In this document: piece by piece, positions 22,222-29,524 of the stretch | Layout of the letters: every line of letters begins with the position of its first letter | Numbering within the stretch: position 1 is the first letter of the stretch | DNA from: CAYXDR01 sp046498185 | GTDB lineage: Bacteria > Desulfobacterota > DSM-4660 > Desulfatiglandales > Desulfatiglandaceae | Reading direction: 5' to 3' | Length of the DNA stretch: 34,306 nt | Assembly: GCA_046498185.1 (NCBI GenBank) | Contig: JAWOBE010000139.1 | Span: 1 to 34,306 of the forward strand | Notes under the pieces: generated by a model | Told to the model about the DNA's origin: nothing | Database searches by the model: none | Seen by the model: only the letters and a program-made list of their open reading frames with translations | Program-made: the position numbers and the translations under genes

Positions 22222-24612
22222 CTACACATCAAGTTCTGTTACTTCGAGAGCGTTATTTTGAATAAATTCTCTACGCGGCTCGACCCTGTCACCCATCAGG
22301 ATCGTAAACATTTCATCTGCTTCAACCCAGTCTTCAATCTTAACTTTTAAAAGGCTCCTGAAAGAGGGATCCATGGTAGTCGTCCATAACTGGGACGGGT
22401 TCATCTCTCCAAGACCTTTATATCGCTGGATATTTAAGCCTTTCTTGCTTTTTTCAACAATCTGGGAAACAAGTGCTTCAGGATTCTCTATCCACTTACC
22501 TTCAGTACCATCACTGATAAGCTGGACCCCTGGCTGCACCATCAAAAAATCCCTTGATACTTTTATTAACTGTTTGATTTCCGGAGATGATATAAATTGC
22601 CAATCAAGATCAAATCCATCAGATCCTATTTTTTGTTCATTAACTATAATTTTATAATCCCCATTCTCTCCAGTTTCTATTGGATCAGATACATCAAAAC
22701 CAGCATTTCTAATTTTCAACGCTAAGTCCTCAACCTTACTTATATCTTTAAATAAATTTCTATTAATATTTTCATTTAAGGCAAATAATTTAAGAAAGTT
22801 AGCATTATATCCTTTTTTTATCATTTTTTCCAAAATTTTATAAAATTTAATAACACCATTTACAGTGTTTACGAATTTTTTTCCACTAACTTCTTCTCCA
22901 TTTCTCAAAATCAATTTTTCTCTATTAGAAATTCTTTCTAATAAAAATTTGTTTATTTCTTCTTCGTTTTTTATATAAATTTCTTTTTTATTTTCTTGTA
23001 TTCTATATAAAGGTGGTTGGGCGATATAAAGATAACCTTTTTCTATCAATTCGCTCATCTGCCGGAAAAAAAGCGTGAGCAAAAGAGTCCGTATATGAGA
23101 TCCGTCCACGTCCGCATCGGTCATAATGATCACTTTGTGGTAACGAATCTTTTCCACATCGAAATCATTTTCACCTATCCCGGTACCTAAGGCGGCGATC
23201 ATCGTCTTGATATCTTCACTACCTATCATCCGGTCGAAACGCGCTTTTTCTACATTCAGAATTTTTCCCCTTAAGGGAAGTATCGCCTGAAATCGTCGGT
23301 CTCTGCCTTGTTTGGCCGATCCACCGGCGGAATCCCCTTCGACAATGAAAATCTCGCTACGGGCAGGATCTCTTTCCTGGCAATCAGCAAGTTTGCCGGG
23401 AAGAGAATGACTGGAAAGGACTCCTTTTCTCCTTGTAAGATCTCTGGCTTTCCTGGCTGCCTCTCTGGCTCTGGCCGCGTCAACCACCTTTGCCAATATC
23501 GCCTTTGCCACGGCGGGATTTTCCTCGAAATAAACACTGAGCCCGTCATTCACCTGAGCTTCTACATAACCTTTAACTTCTCCATTACCCAGTTTTGTCT
23601 TTGTCTGCCCTTCAAATTGAGGATCCGGAAGCTTAACGCTCACTACAGCAGTAAGTCCTTCTCTCACATCTTCACCACTTAGTTTTTCTTTAAAATTTTT
23701 AATAAAAGGCGAATTTTGAAGGTAAGCATTTACTGTTCTAGTTAAAGCGCCCTTAAATCCGCTTAAATGTGATCCTCCATCTATAGTATTTATATTATTA
23801 GCAAATGTAAAAAGATTCTCTTTATAAGAATTATTATATTGTAATGCTATTTCAATAACAACATTATTTTTAATTCCTTCTATATAAACAGGGTTTTTAT
23901 GTAATACTTCTTTGTTTTTATTTAAATATTCTACAAATGATTTTATACCTCCTTCATATAAAAACTCTTTCTTTTTACCATTACGTTCATCTAATACTGT
24001 AATTTTTACTCCTTTAGTTAAAAAAGCTAACTCTCTCATTCTTTTACAAACTATATCAAATTCTAAACTTATAGCATCAAATATCGCTATATCTGGTAAA
24101 AATGTGATTTTGGTACCTACCTTATTACTCTCACCTTTAATTTCCAGCGGGGTTTTTGTTTCTCCTTGCTCGTACCTTTGAAAATAAATCTTACCGTCCC
24201 TGTAAACTTCCACCTCTAAGAATTTACTAAGAGCGTTAACAACCGAAACACCTACACCGTGTAGGCCACCGGAAACGGTGTAAGTTTTGTTGTCAAATTT
24301 ACCACCGGCATGAAGCTTGGTCATAACCACTTCAAGCGCGGACATCCCCTCGCTTTCATGAAAATCTACAGGAATTCCGCGGCCGTTGTCCGTTATCACC
24401 ACCGAATCATCCGGCAAAATTCTCACTGAAATTTCATCGCAATATCCGGCCAACGCTTCATCGATACTGTTATCCACGACTTCATAGACCAGATGATGCA
24501 ACCCTTCCTGCCCGGTGTTGCCGATATACATGGCAGGGCGCTTTCGCACCGCTAAAAGACCGGCGAGCACTTTTATATCAGAAGCCGCATACGAAAATTC
24601 CTTTTCTCTCAT
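22222..24612 (-). CDS. gyrB: DNA gyrase subunit B
   Basis: This subunit of about 796 residues hydrolyses ATP for gyrase. The GHKL site is visible as EVVDNSIDEALAG and ITDNGRGIPV, with GGLHGVGVSVVNALS; TOPRIM parts are EGDSAGGSAKQGRDR (about 424-438), LPLRGKILNVEK, and DADVDGSHIRTLLLT near 500, with QRYKGLGEMNP near 727. It has the long form with an insert of about 130 residues at 527-657 between TOPRIM and tail, as in E. coli. Base composition is mosaic: the insert (about 22640-23030) and the transducer part (about 23660-24130) are strongly AT-rich, the rest is GC-balanced. I prefer the ATG at 24612; a TTG at 24636 has no ribosome-binding site. Confidence 0.96.
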   Translation of the reverse strand: MREKEFSYAASDIKVLAGLLAVRKRPAMYIGNTGQEGLHHLVYEVVDNSIDEALAGYCDEISVRILPDDSVVITDNGRGIPVDFHESEGMSALEVVMTKLHAGGKFDNKTYTVSGGLHGVGVSVVNALSKFLEVEVYRDGKIYFQRYEQGETKTPLEIKGESNKVGTKITFLPDIAIFDAISLEFDIVCKRMRELAFLTKGVKITVLDERNGKKKEFLYEGGIKSFVEYLNKNKEVLHKNPVYIEGIKNNVVIEIALQYNNSYKENLFTFANNINTIDGGSHLSGFKGALTRTVNAYLQNSPFIKNFKEKLSGEDVREGLTAVVSVKLPDPQFEGQTKTKLGNGEVKGYVEAQVNDGLSVYFEENPAVAKAILAKVVDAARAREAARKARDLTRRKGVLSSHSLPGKLADCQERDPARSEIFIVEGDSAGGSAKQGRDRRFQAILPLRGKILNVEKARFDRMIGSEDIKTMIAALGTGIGENDFDVEKIRYHKVIIMTDADVDGSHIRTLLLTLFFRQMSELIEKGYLYIAQPPLYRIQENKKEIYIKNEEEINKFLLERISNREKLILRNGEEVSGKKFVNTVNGVIKFYKILEKMIKKGYNANFLKLFALNENINRNLFKDISKVEDLALKIRNAGFDVSDPIETGENGDYKIIVNEQKIGSDGFDLDWQFISSPEIKQLIKVSRDFLMVQPGVQLISDGTEGKWIENPEALVSQIVEKSKKGLNIQRYKGLGEMNPSQLWTTTMDPSFRSLLKVKIEDWVEADEMFTILMGDRVEPRREFIQNNALEVTELDV

Positions 24613-24696
24613 AGTTTTTAAAGTCCATCCTTCCAATTTAATAATAGTATATTAAAAATATTATTTTTTTTAAATACATAAAACATTATAAATCAA

Positions 24697-25812
24697 TCAT
24701 ATCACCATGGGCATCATTAATGCTAAAAATCCCACATCAGCTTCTCCTTTTAAAACACACGGTTTCGATTTATCTTTGAAACCAAGCGTTATATTTTCGC
24801 TTTCCATTGATTGTAGAGCGTCAACAAAATACTTTGGATTAAATCCTACTTCTATTTTTTCTCCATCATAATCTATAGGTATATTTTCTTGAGCATTACC
24901 AACATCCGGATTCATGGATATCAACTCCATATTTTTTTCTCCAATAGTCATTTTTACAGCTCTGTATCTTTCATTACTGAGAATTAACATTTTTCTCATC
25001 GCTTCCAGCAATAAATTTTTATGTAATCCAATCATGATAGGAGTTTCTTTTGGTATAACAATTTTATAATCTGGAAATTTTGCTTCTAATAATCTTATAC
25101 TTAATAACATTGTATCTTTTTTTATAATACAATACTTATTTTTAAATGCAAAAAATATTTTATCAGATTCAGCTCCTATTTTGCTTATTTCATTCATGGC
25201 TTTTTTAGGAATCATAATACCTGATGATAATTCAAAATTTTTAATATTATCCAAATATTTATCGATTAAAGACATCCTATGACCATCTGTAGCAACCATC
25301 CTTAAAAATTTTCCTTTTTCATCCTCCAATATTTCGGTAAATATACCCGATAGCTTATAACCGGCATCTTCAGCGGTTACGGCATAAATGGTTTTATTTA
25401 TCATTTCACTTATTATTTCTCCTGGAATCTCAATTCCCTCTAAGTCAGCTGGTTCAATTAATTCGGGATATTCGTCGGGTGGAAAAGAAGCTAAATTATA
25501 CCGGGCACTTCCGTCTGATATAAAAATCCAATTATTTTCTTTTTCTTGGATAAATATTTTTTCATTATTACTTTCTCTTAAAATTTCAAAAAGCTTTCGA
25601 GCAGGAATAGTAACTGAACCTTCACTTATTATTTTTGCTGGTAATGTTTGTTTAAAGCCTATTTCAAGATCTGTTGCAAATATAGAAACAATATCTGACT
25701 GTGCATTTAAAAATACAGTAGAAAGGATTGGCATAGTGCTTTTTCGTTCTATAATATTTTGGACCCGCGATATAATTTTTATTAATTTTTCTCTACTTAT
25801 TTCAAGTTCCAT
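24697..25812 (-). CDS. dnaN: DNA polymerase III beta subunit (sliding clamp)
   Basis: This 371-residue clamp holds polymerase on DNA. It has three repeats of the clamp fold: an N-terminal MELEISREKLIKIISRVQNI, ATDLEIGFKQTL near 46, the conserved ATDGHRMSLIDKY near 172, and the C-terminal FLALMMPMVI, where most clamps end in MPMRL or MPMKI. The gene is much more AT-rich than parB, dnaA or gyrA and uses A/T-ending codons with Lys, Ile and Asn enrichment. The start follows GGAGGG by four bases. It is the first gene of a minus-strand operon with gyrB, gyrA and gpsA, with dnaA facing it from the far end. Confidence 0.96.
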   Translation of the reverse strand: MELEISREKLIKIISRVQNIIERKSTMPILSTVFLNAQSDIVSIFATDLEIGFKQTLPAKIISEGSVTIPARKLFEILRESNNEKIFIQEKENNWIFISDGSARYNLASFPPDEYPELIEPADLEGIEIPGEIISEMINKTIYAVTAEDAGYKLSGIFTEILEDEKGKFLRMVATDGHRMSLIDKYLDNIKNFELSSGIMIPKKAMNEISKIGAESDKIFFAFKNKYCIIKKDTMLLSIRLLEAKFPDYKIVIPKETPIMIGLHKNLLLEAMRKMLILSNERYRAVKMTIGEKNMELISMNPDVGNAQENIPIDYDGEKIEVGFNPKYFVDALQSMESENITLGFKDKSKPCVLKGEADVGFLALMMPMVI

Positions 25813-25861
25813 TTTTCCCTCCAGTTATAAACTCGATTGCTTACTATAATTTTTTTAATAT

Positions 25862-25890
25862 ATAAAAATAGTAACAACAAGTGGTGTCAA
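25862..25890 (-). promoter_or_regulatory. Candidate sigma-70 promoter of dnaN
   Basis: On the minus strand TTGACA (25890-25885) is followed after 17 bases by TTTTAT (25867-25862), within a very AT-rich run, about 50 bases before the dnaN ATG. The -35 hexamer is perfect and the -10 is a weak match; TTTATA one base further on would serve with an 18-base spacer. Confidence 0.45.
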
Positions 25891-26387
25891 GATTTCTAAA
25901 AAGGAGATAAGATCTTGATTTTACAATCTAAAAATTTATGAAAACACTTGTATTGTTTCAACATGCTGTTTCACATTCACGTCTTTTCTTCTGCCAAACA
26001 AGATTTTTCAACAGTATTAAACAATGCGCCATCTCAAAAAGTCAAAAACCTTCCTTCTATCCTATCTTGTCACCGGGAGCGATAGGCTTGACTCGCAAGA
26101 AAAGGTCGGGCAAACGAACCGGAATCGTTTTGGGAATCGTCTGTTGAGCTTTTTACTTGACCCGGTGATGATTTTGCTGCAACAAGAATTTGTTTTGCTT
26201 GCTTTTGTCAAGTATTGAAACCGTTTTAAACTGTGTTTTCCCTGTGCTCGATTTTAAACGGAAGGTCGGTCGAGCCCGGGTGCCGAAACTGTTTCTTCAG
26301 CGTGGAAGCTAAGTTATTAAGACCTTAAAATTTTAGAGGAAATTTCAAACAATATCAACCAAAAACTTGTTGTTACGGGAGGTTCAA
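25891..26387. other. Divergent intergenic region between dnaN and cooC
   Basis: This stretch of about 500 bases has no supported gene. It should contain the cooC promoter; TTGTCA near 26204 with TAAACT 16 bases downstream is a possible match. A short inverted pair CCTATC/GATAGG (26061-26066 and 26081-26086) and a similar CCGTTTTAAA/TTTTAAACGG pair around 26221-26263 are visible. I find no riboswitch signature. Confidence 0.35.
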
Positions 26388-27140
26388 ATGCCTTATTCGA
26401 TCGCCCTCGCCGGAAAGGGAGGAACAGGAAAAACGACTATAGCGGGGTTTCTCGTCGCATACCTCGTCGGTAAAGGAAAAGTGCCGGTTCTTGCAGTTGA
26501 TGCCGATGCCAATGCTAATTTTAACGAGGTTCTGGGAGTGGAAGTTGAATCAACGCTCGGTGACGCCAGGGAGGAAATGAAGAAAGGTGTGCCTTCGGGT
26601 ATGACGAAGGATATTTACATGGAAATGAAGCTTCAAGAGGGTGTTATCGAAGCAGACGGGTTCGATCTCGTTGTTATGGGAAGACCCGAGGGTTCCGGCT
26701 GTTACTGTGCGGCCAATTCATTGCTCACAATGTATCTTGAAAAATTGATAGATAATTACCCTTATATGGTAACGGACAACGAAGCCGGTATGGAACATAT
26801 AAGTCGACTTGTAACGAATAATGTAGACTTGCTTCTGGTAATTTCCGATCCAACTAAAAGAGGACTCCAAGCCGCGTCCAGGATAATCGAGCTGACCAAA
26901 GAATTGAATCTCTCAATTAGTTCAACGGGTGTGATAATAAACCAGGTCAAGGAGGAGCACCTGGATGCTGTAACCAGGTTGGCCGAAGATTTCAATCTGC
27001 CTGTTGAAGGCCTTATACCGGAGGATCAAGATGTGGTAGAATGTGATTTAAGTGGAAAACCCACCTCCTCATTGGGGAAGGAAAACAGAGCAGTAGCTGA
27101 AATTTTTAAGGTTTTTGACAGAATAGTGACGGCCTCCTAA
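26388..27140 (+). CDS. cooC: CODH nickel-insertion ATPase CooC
   Basis: This 250-residue MinD-type ATPase helps insert nickel into the C-cluster of CO dehydrogenase (or, as AcsF, into acetyl-CoA synthase). The deviant Walker A GKGGTGKTTIAG is at residues 9-20, VDADANANFNEVLG at 38-51, and C105/C107 in GSGCYCAANS form the CxC motif that binds Ni at the dimer interface. YMVTDNEAGMEHISR is the switch II region. The ATG follows GGGAGGTTCAA. It heads the CODH/ACS locus, separated from acsD by a long leader. Family members CooC and AcsF are hard to tell apart by sequence, so either enzyme of the complex could be its client. Confidence 0.93.
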   Translation: MPYSIALAGKGGTGKTTIAGFLVAYLVGKGKVPVLAVDADANANFNEVLGVEVESTLGDAREEMKKGVPSGMTKDIYMEMKLQEGVIEADGFDLVVMGRPEGSGCYCAANSLLTMYLEKLIDNYPYMVTDNEAGMEHISRLVTNNVDLLLVISDPTKRGLQAASRIIELTKELNLSISSTGVIINQVKEEHLDAVTRLAEDFNLPVEGLIPEDQDVVECDLSGKPTSSLGKENRAVAEIFKVFDRIVTAS

Positions 27141-27377
27141 AAAATGGAATCCTTGTCTTATCAGGGTCGTAAAGGCAGGCGAGTCGATTTCCGAATTGGC
27201 GGATACCGAGCGTGAAAACGATTCGTTGCGGCATATGCAGCCGCAGGACATTATGGGGTTTTGAAACAATTGCACGGAAACTGAGTATCAATATGTTGTA
27301 TAATTAAAATTTAAAAGCACAAAATATGTAACAAAAAAGTGGTTCAATGGTTTTTCCTCAGTTAATGCGAATTCTGC

Positions 27378-27406
27378 TTGACAAGCTAAAGGAGCTAAAT
27401 TATGTT
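27378..27406 (+). promoter_or_regulatory. Candidate promoter of the acs operon
   Basis: TTGACA (27378-27383) is followed after exactly 17 bases by TATGTT (27401-27406). This would start transcription near 27412 and give a 5' leader of roughly 455 bases before acsD. Confidence 0.45.
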
Positions 27407-27776
27407 TTTGGGGAAAATTCCTAGTGTAATTACTATATTCCCTGTGCACGGTGGGATTTTTTATTAGGTTGGTTGATATCAGTGTATATAACAAGTTCCA
27501 CATTTTGCCTCATACCCCCGCCGGTCCTTTGAGGATCGGGAAAGACAAGGCACCTGAGCTGCACGAAAGCAATTGTTTGTGTACATTTCGAATCCGAATC
27601 ATGGGCATTGGACTGATCAAGAGATCTTTTATAGGTGTTTCCTTGACGGGATATTTTTTGACCGTTACGGCTATACGGGGGTATGGTCTTTTTTTGTGAA
27701 TAGGCGATGGGCCGGGCCCCGGGATCAATTATTCCGGGTTTATTGAGAAAAATCAATTTCCAGCCCCGCTAAGGAA

Positions 27777-27798
27777 GCCGCCTTACATTGCAGGCGGC
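27777..27798 (+). other. Hairpin 70 bases before acsD
   Basis: GCCGCCT (27777-27783) and AGGCGGC (27792-27798) are exactly complementary with an 8-base loop. No T-run follows, so it looks more like a leader structure or processing/stability element than a terminator. Confidence 0.45.
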
Positions 27799-27868
27799 GT
27801 GCTCTATGGTAAGAGTCTGTGATCTAATGACCGCGGACCGGCAACAATACAACAAGGAGGTAACGAAA

Positions 27869-29491
27869 TTGGCCTTTGAAATTCCTAAACAGCCCTATTC
27901 GGGACGTATCGGGGAGACTGTCCTCGGTACCGGCGATGCATCGTTGACCCTCGGAGGTGAAGACAGCTATCCGTTTCATTTATTTGAAGGGACGATGCCG
28001 AATCCTCCAAGGATCGCTATGGAGGTGTGGGATTATGATCCTTCCAGTGAATGGCCTGCTGCTGCAGTTGAACCTTTCAAAGATGTCATTTCTTCAACCG
28101 AAGCATGGGCGAAGAAGTGCGTTGAAGAATACGGTGCTGACTTGATCGTTTTGCAGTTAAAAAGCACCGATCCCAATGGGATGGACAGAAGCCCCGAGGA
28201 GTCCGCGGAGTTGGCAAAAAAGGTACTGGACGCGATAAACGTACCGCTTGTCCTATGGGGCACAGCCAACAACCAGAAGGATGAAGAGGTCCTAAAGAAA
28301 ATTTCCGAGGCCTGCGAAGGTCTTAATGTCGGCTTGGGCCCGGTCGAGGAAGCTAATCACAAAGGAGTGGGCGCCAGTTCCCTTGGGTATGGTCACTGTA
28401 TTGTCTCGTCTTCTCCTATTGACGTAAACCTGGCCAAACAGCTTAATGTACTGCTGGGTAATCTGGGCGTGACACAAAACAAGATCGTTATCGACCCGAC
28501 AAGCGGAGGACTTGGCTACGGACTGGAGTACAGCTATTCTGTTATGGAAAGGATTAGAATGGCTGCTTTGACACAGGAGGATGACAAGCTTCAGTCGCCG
28601 CTGATAAATAATATCGGAAACGAAGTATGGAAGTGCAAGGAAGCCGGCCAGCCGGTGGAAGAAGTTCCGATAATGGGCAATCCTGAAGGACGTGCAATCG
28701 GGATGGAAGTGGTGGCCGCCGTGGCATATTTGATGTCCGGTTCTGATGTTTTGATCTTGAGACACCCTGAAAGCGTTAGAATTGTACGTTCATATATAGA
28801 CTTAATGATAAACGGCGGCTCAGCCAAGGACGTGCAAGGGATAAACAGGGCCCTGGAAATGAAGGAAATCGACCTGGGGGCTTTAAGCCCGGAACCGGAA
28901 CTGGAGTTTTCAAAAGAGTCGGCTGTGTCTCCGAAGAAAGAAGCAAAAGAGGAACCCAAGGCTACACCCGAAGAAAAACCCGCTGAAGAAAAGAAAGCGG
29001 CGCCCGCGAAAAAGGCGGCCCCTGAGCCTCCTAAGGCTGCGCCGAAACCTCAAGAGCCTGCGAAGGAAGAACCTAAAAAAGAAGATAAACAAGCAATAAA
29101 GGCTGAAGAAGAAAAAACAGCAGCCAAGGAGGCTGAAGCCGAAAAGAAGGCGGCCGAAGAAGCCGAAGCGAAAAAGAAGGCCGAAGAGGAAGCAAAGGCC
29201 AAAGCCGCCGAGGAAGCCAAGGTGAAAGCCGAAGCCGAGGCTGAGAAAAAGGCGAAGGCTGAAGCTGAGGCCAAGGCCAAGGCTGAAGAGGAGCGGAAGG
29301 CTATAGCCAAAGAGGAGGAACGTGAAGCTTTGCTTGCTTTGAGAGCTAAAAGAGCCGAAGAGCGGAAAAAACAGGCAGCGGCCCATGCCGCAAGCGCCGG
29401 AGCCGAACGTCCTAAAACTCCTGCCGAGGTTCAACCGGATCTCGTTGATAAGCTTACCGATAGCCTTGCGCGGATTCATCGAAGAATCTAA
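27869..29491 (+). CDS. acsD: Corrinoid iron-sulfur protein small subunit AcsD with a long charged C-terminal tail
   Basis: Residues 1 to about 340 match the TIM-barrel small subunit of the corrinoid protein that carries the methyl group to acetyl-CoA synthase: start MAFEIPKQPYSGRIGETVLG, then FEGTMPNPPRIAMEVWD, GADLIVLQLKSTDPNG, IDPTSGGLGYGLEYSYSVME and LILRHPESV. AcsD is usually about 310-325 residues; this one is 540. The extra part has a Pro/Lys/Glu/Ala linker (about 350-405), a Lys/Glu/Ala-rich stretch (406-505) that should form a long charged helix or coiled coil, and an end piece DLVDKLTDSLARIHRRI that could be an amphipathic helix. The TTG at 27869 follows AAGGAGG by 8 bases. The CODH gene begins 33 bases downstream. 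Confidence 0.93.
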   Translation: MAFEIPKQPYSGRIGETVLGTGDASLTLGGEDSYPFHLFEGTMPNPPRIAMEVWDYDPSSEWPAAAVEPFKDVISSTEAWAKKCVEEYGADLIVLQLKSTDPNGMDRSPEESAELAKKVLDAINVPLVLWGTANNQKDEEVLKKISEACEGLNVGLGPVEEANHKGVGASSLGYGHCIVSSSPIDVNLAKQLNVLLGNLGVTQNKIVIDPTSGGLGYGLEYSYSVMERIRMAALTQEDDKLQSPLINNIGNEVWKCKEAGQPVEEVPIMGNPEGRAIGMEVVAAVAYLMSGSDVLILRHPESVRIVRSYIDLMINGGSAKDVQGINRALEMKEIDLGALSPEPELEFSKESAVSPKKEAKEEPKATPEEKPAEEKKAAPAKKAAPEPPKAAPKPQEPAKEEPKKEDKQAIKAEEEKTAAKEAEAEKKAAEEAEAKKKAEEEAKAKAAEEAKVKAEAEAEKKAKAEAEAKAKAEEERKAIAKEEEREALLALRAKRAEERKKQAAAHAASAGAERPKTPAEVQPDLVDKLTDSLARIHRRI

Positions 29492-29524
29492 AACAAACGA
29501 TATATCCCAAGGAGGGAAAGCATA

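Larger units (their letters stand above)
27141..27868. promoter_or_regulatory. Long leader between cooC and acsD
   Basis: No gene is supported in these 728 bases. A good sigma-70 match lies inside it (27378-27406), and an extended -10 (TGTTGTATAAT) is near 27294. CCCGG/CCGGG (27718-27722, 27734-27738) and a 7-base-pair stem (27777-27798) lie close to the acsD start. The B12-box sequence GCCACTG of cobalamin riboswitches was not found, though acsD encodes part of a corrinoid protein. Between 27160 and 27260 the sequence has GC content like coding DNA but no long frame with a ribosome-binding site. Confidence 0.45.

Noticed and set aside
24470..24482. TTATCCACG, one mismatch from a DnaA box
   Set aside because: It lies in the conserved gyrB codons for VVDNSID and is explained by the protein sequence.
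27433..27756. Possible genes on either strand in the acsD leader
   Set aside because: Frames of 70-107 codons overlap each other on both strands, lack ribosome-binding sites and look non-protein-like.
27141..27868. Cobalamin riboswitch before acsD
   Set aside because: The leader has no GCCACTG B12-box; the only copy I noticed in the window is within the CODH coding sequence near 30295.
28910..29479. 189-codon minus-strand frame rich in Phe/Leu/Gly
   Set aside because: It is the antisense of the Lys/Glu/Ala repeats in acsD; such codon repeats automatically give a long hydrophobic frame on the other strand.
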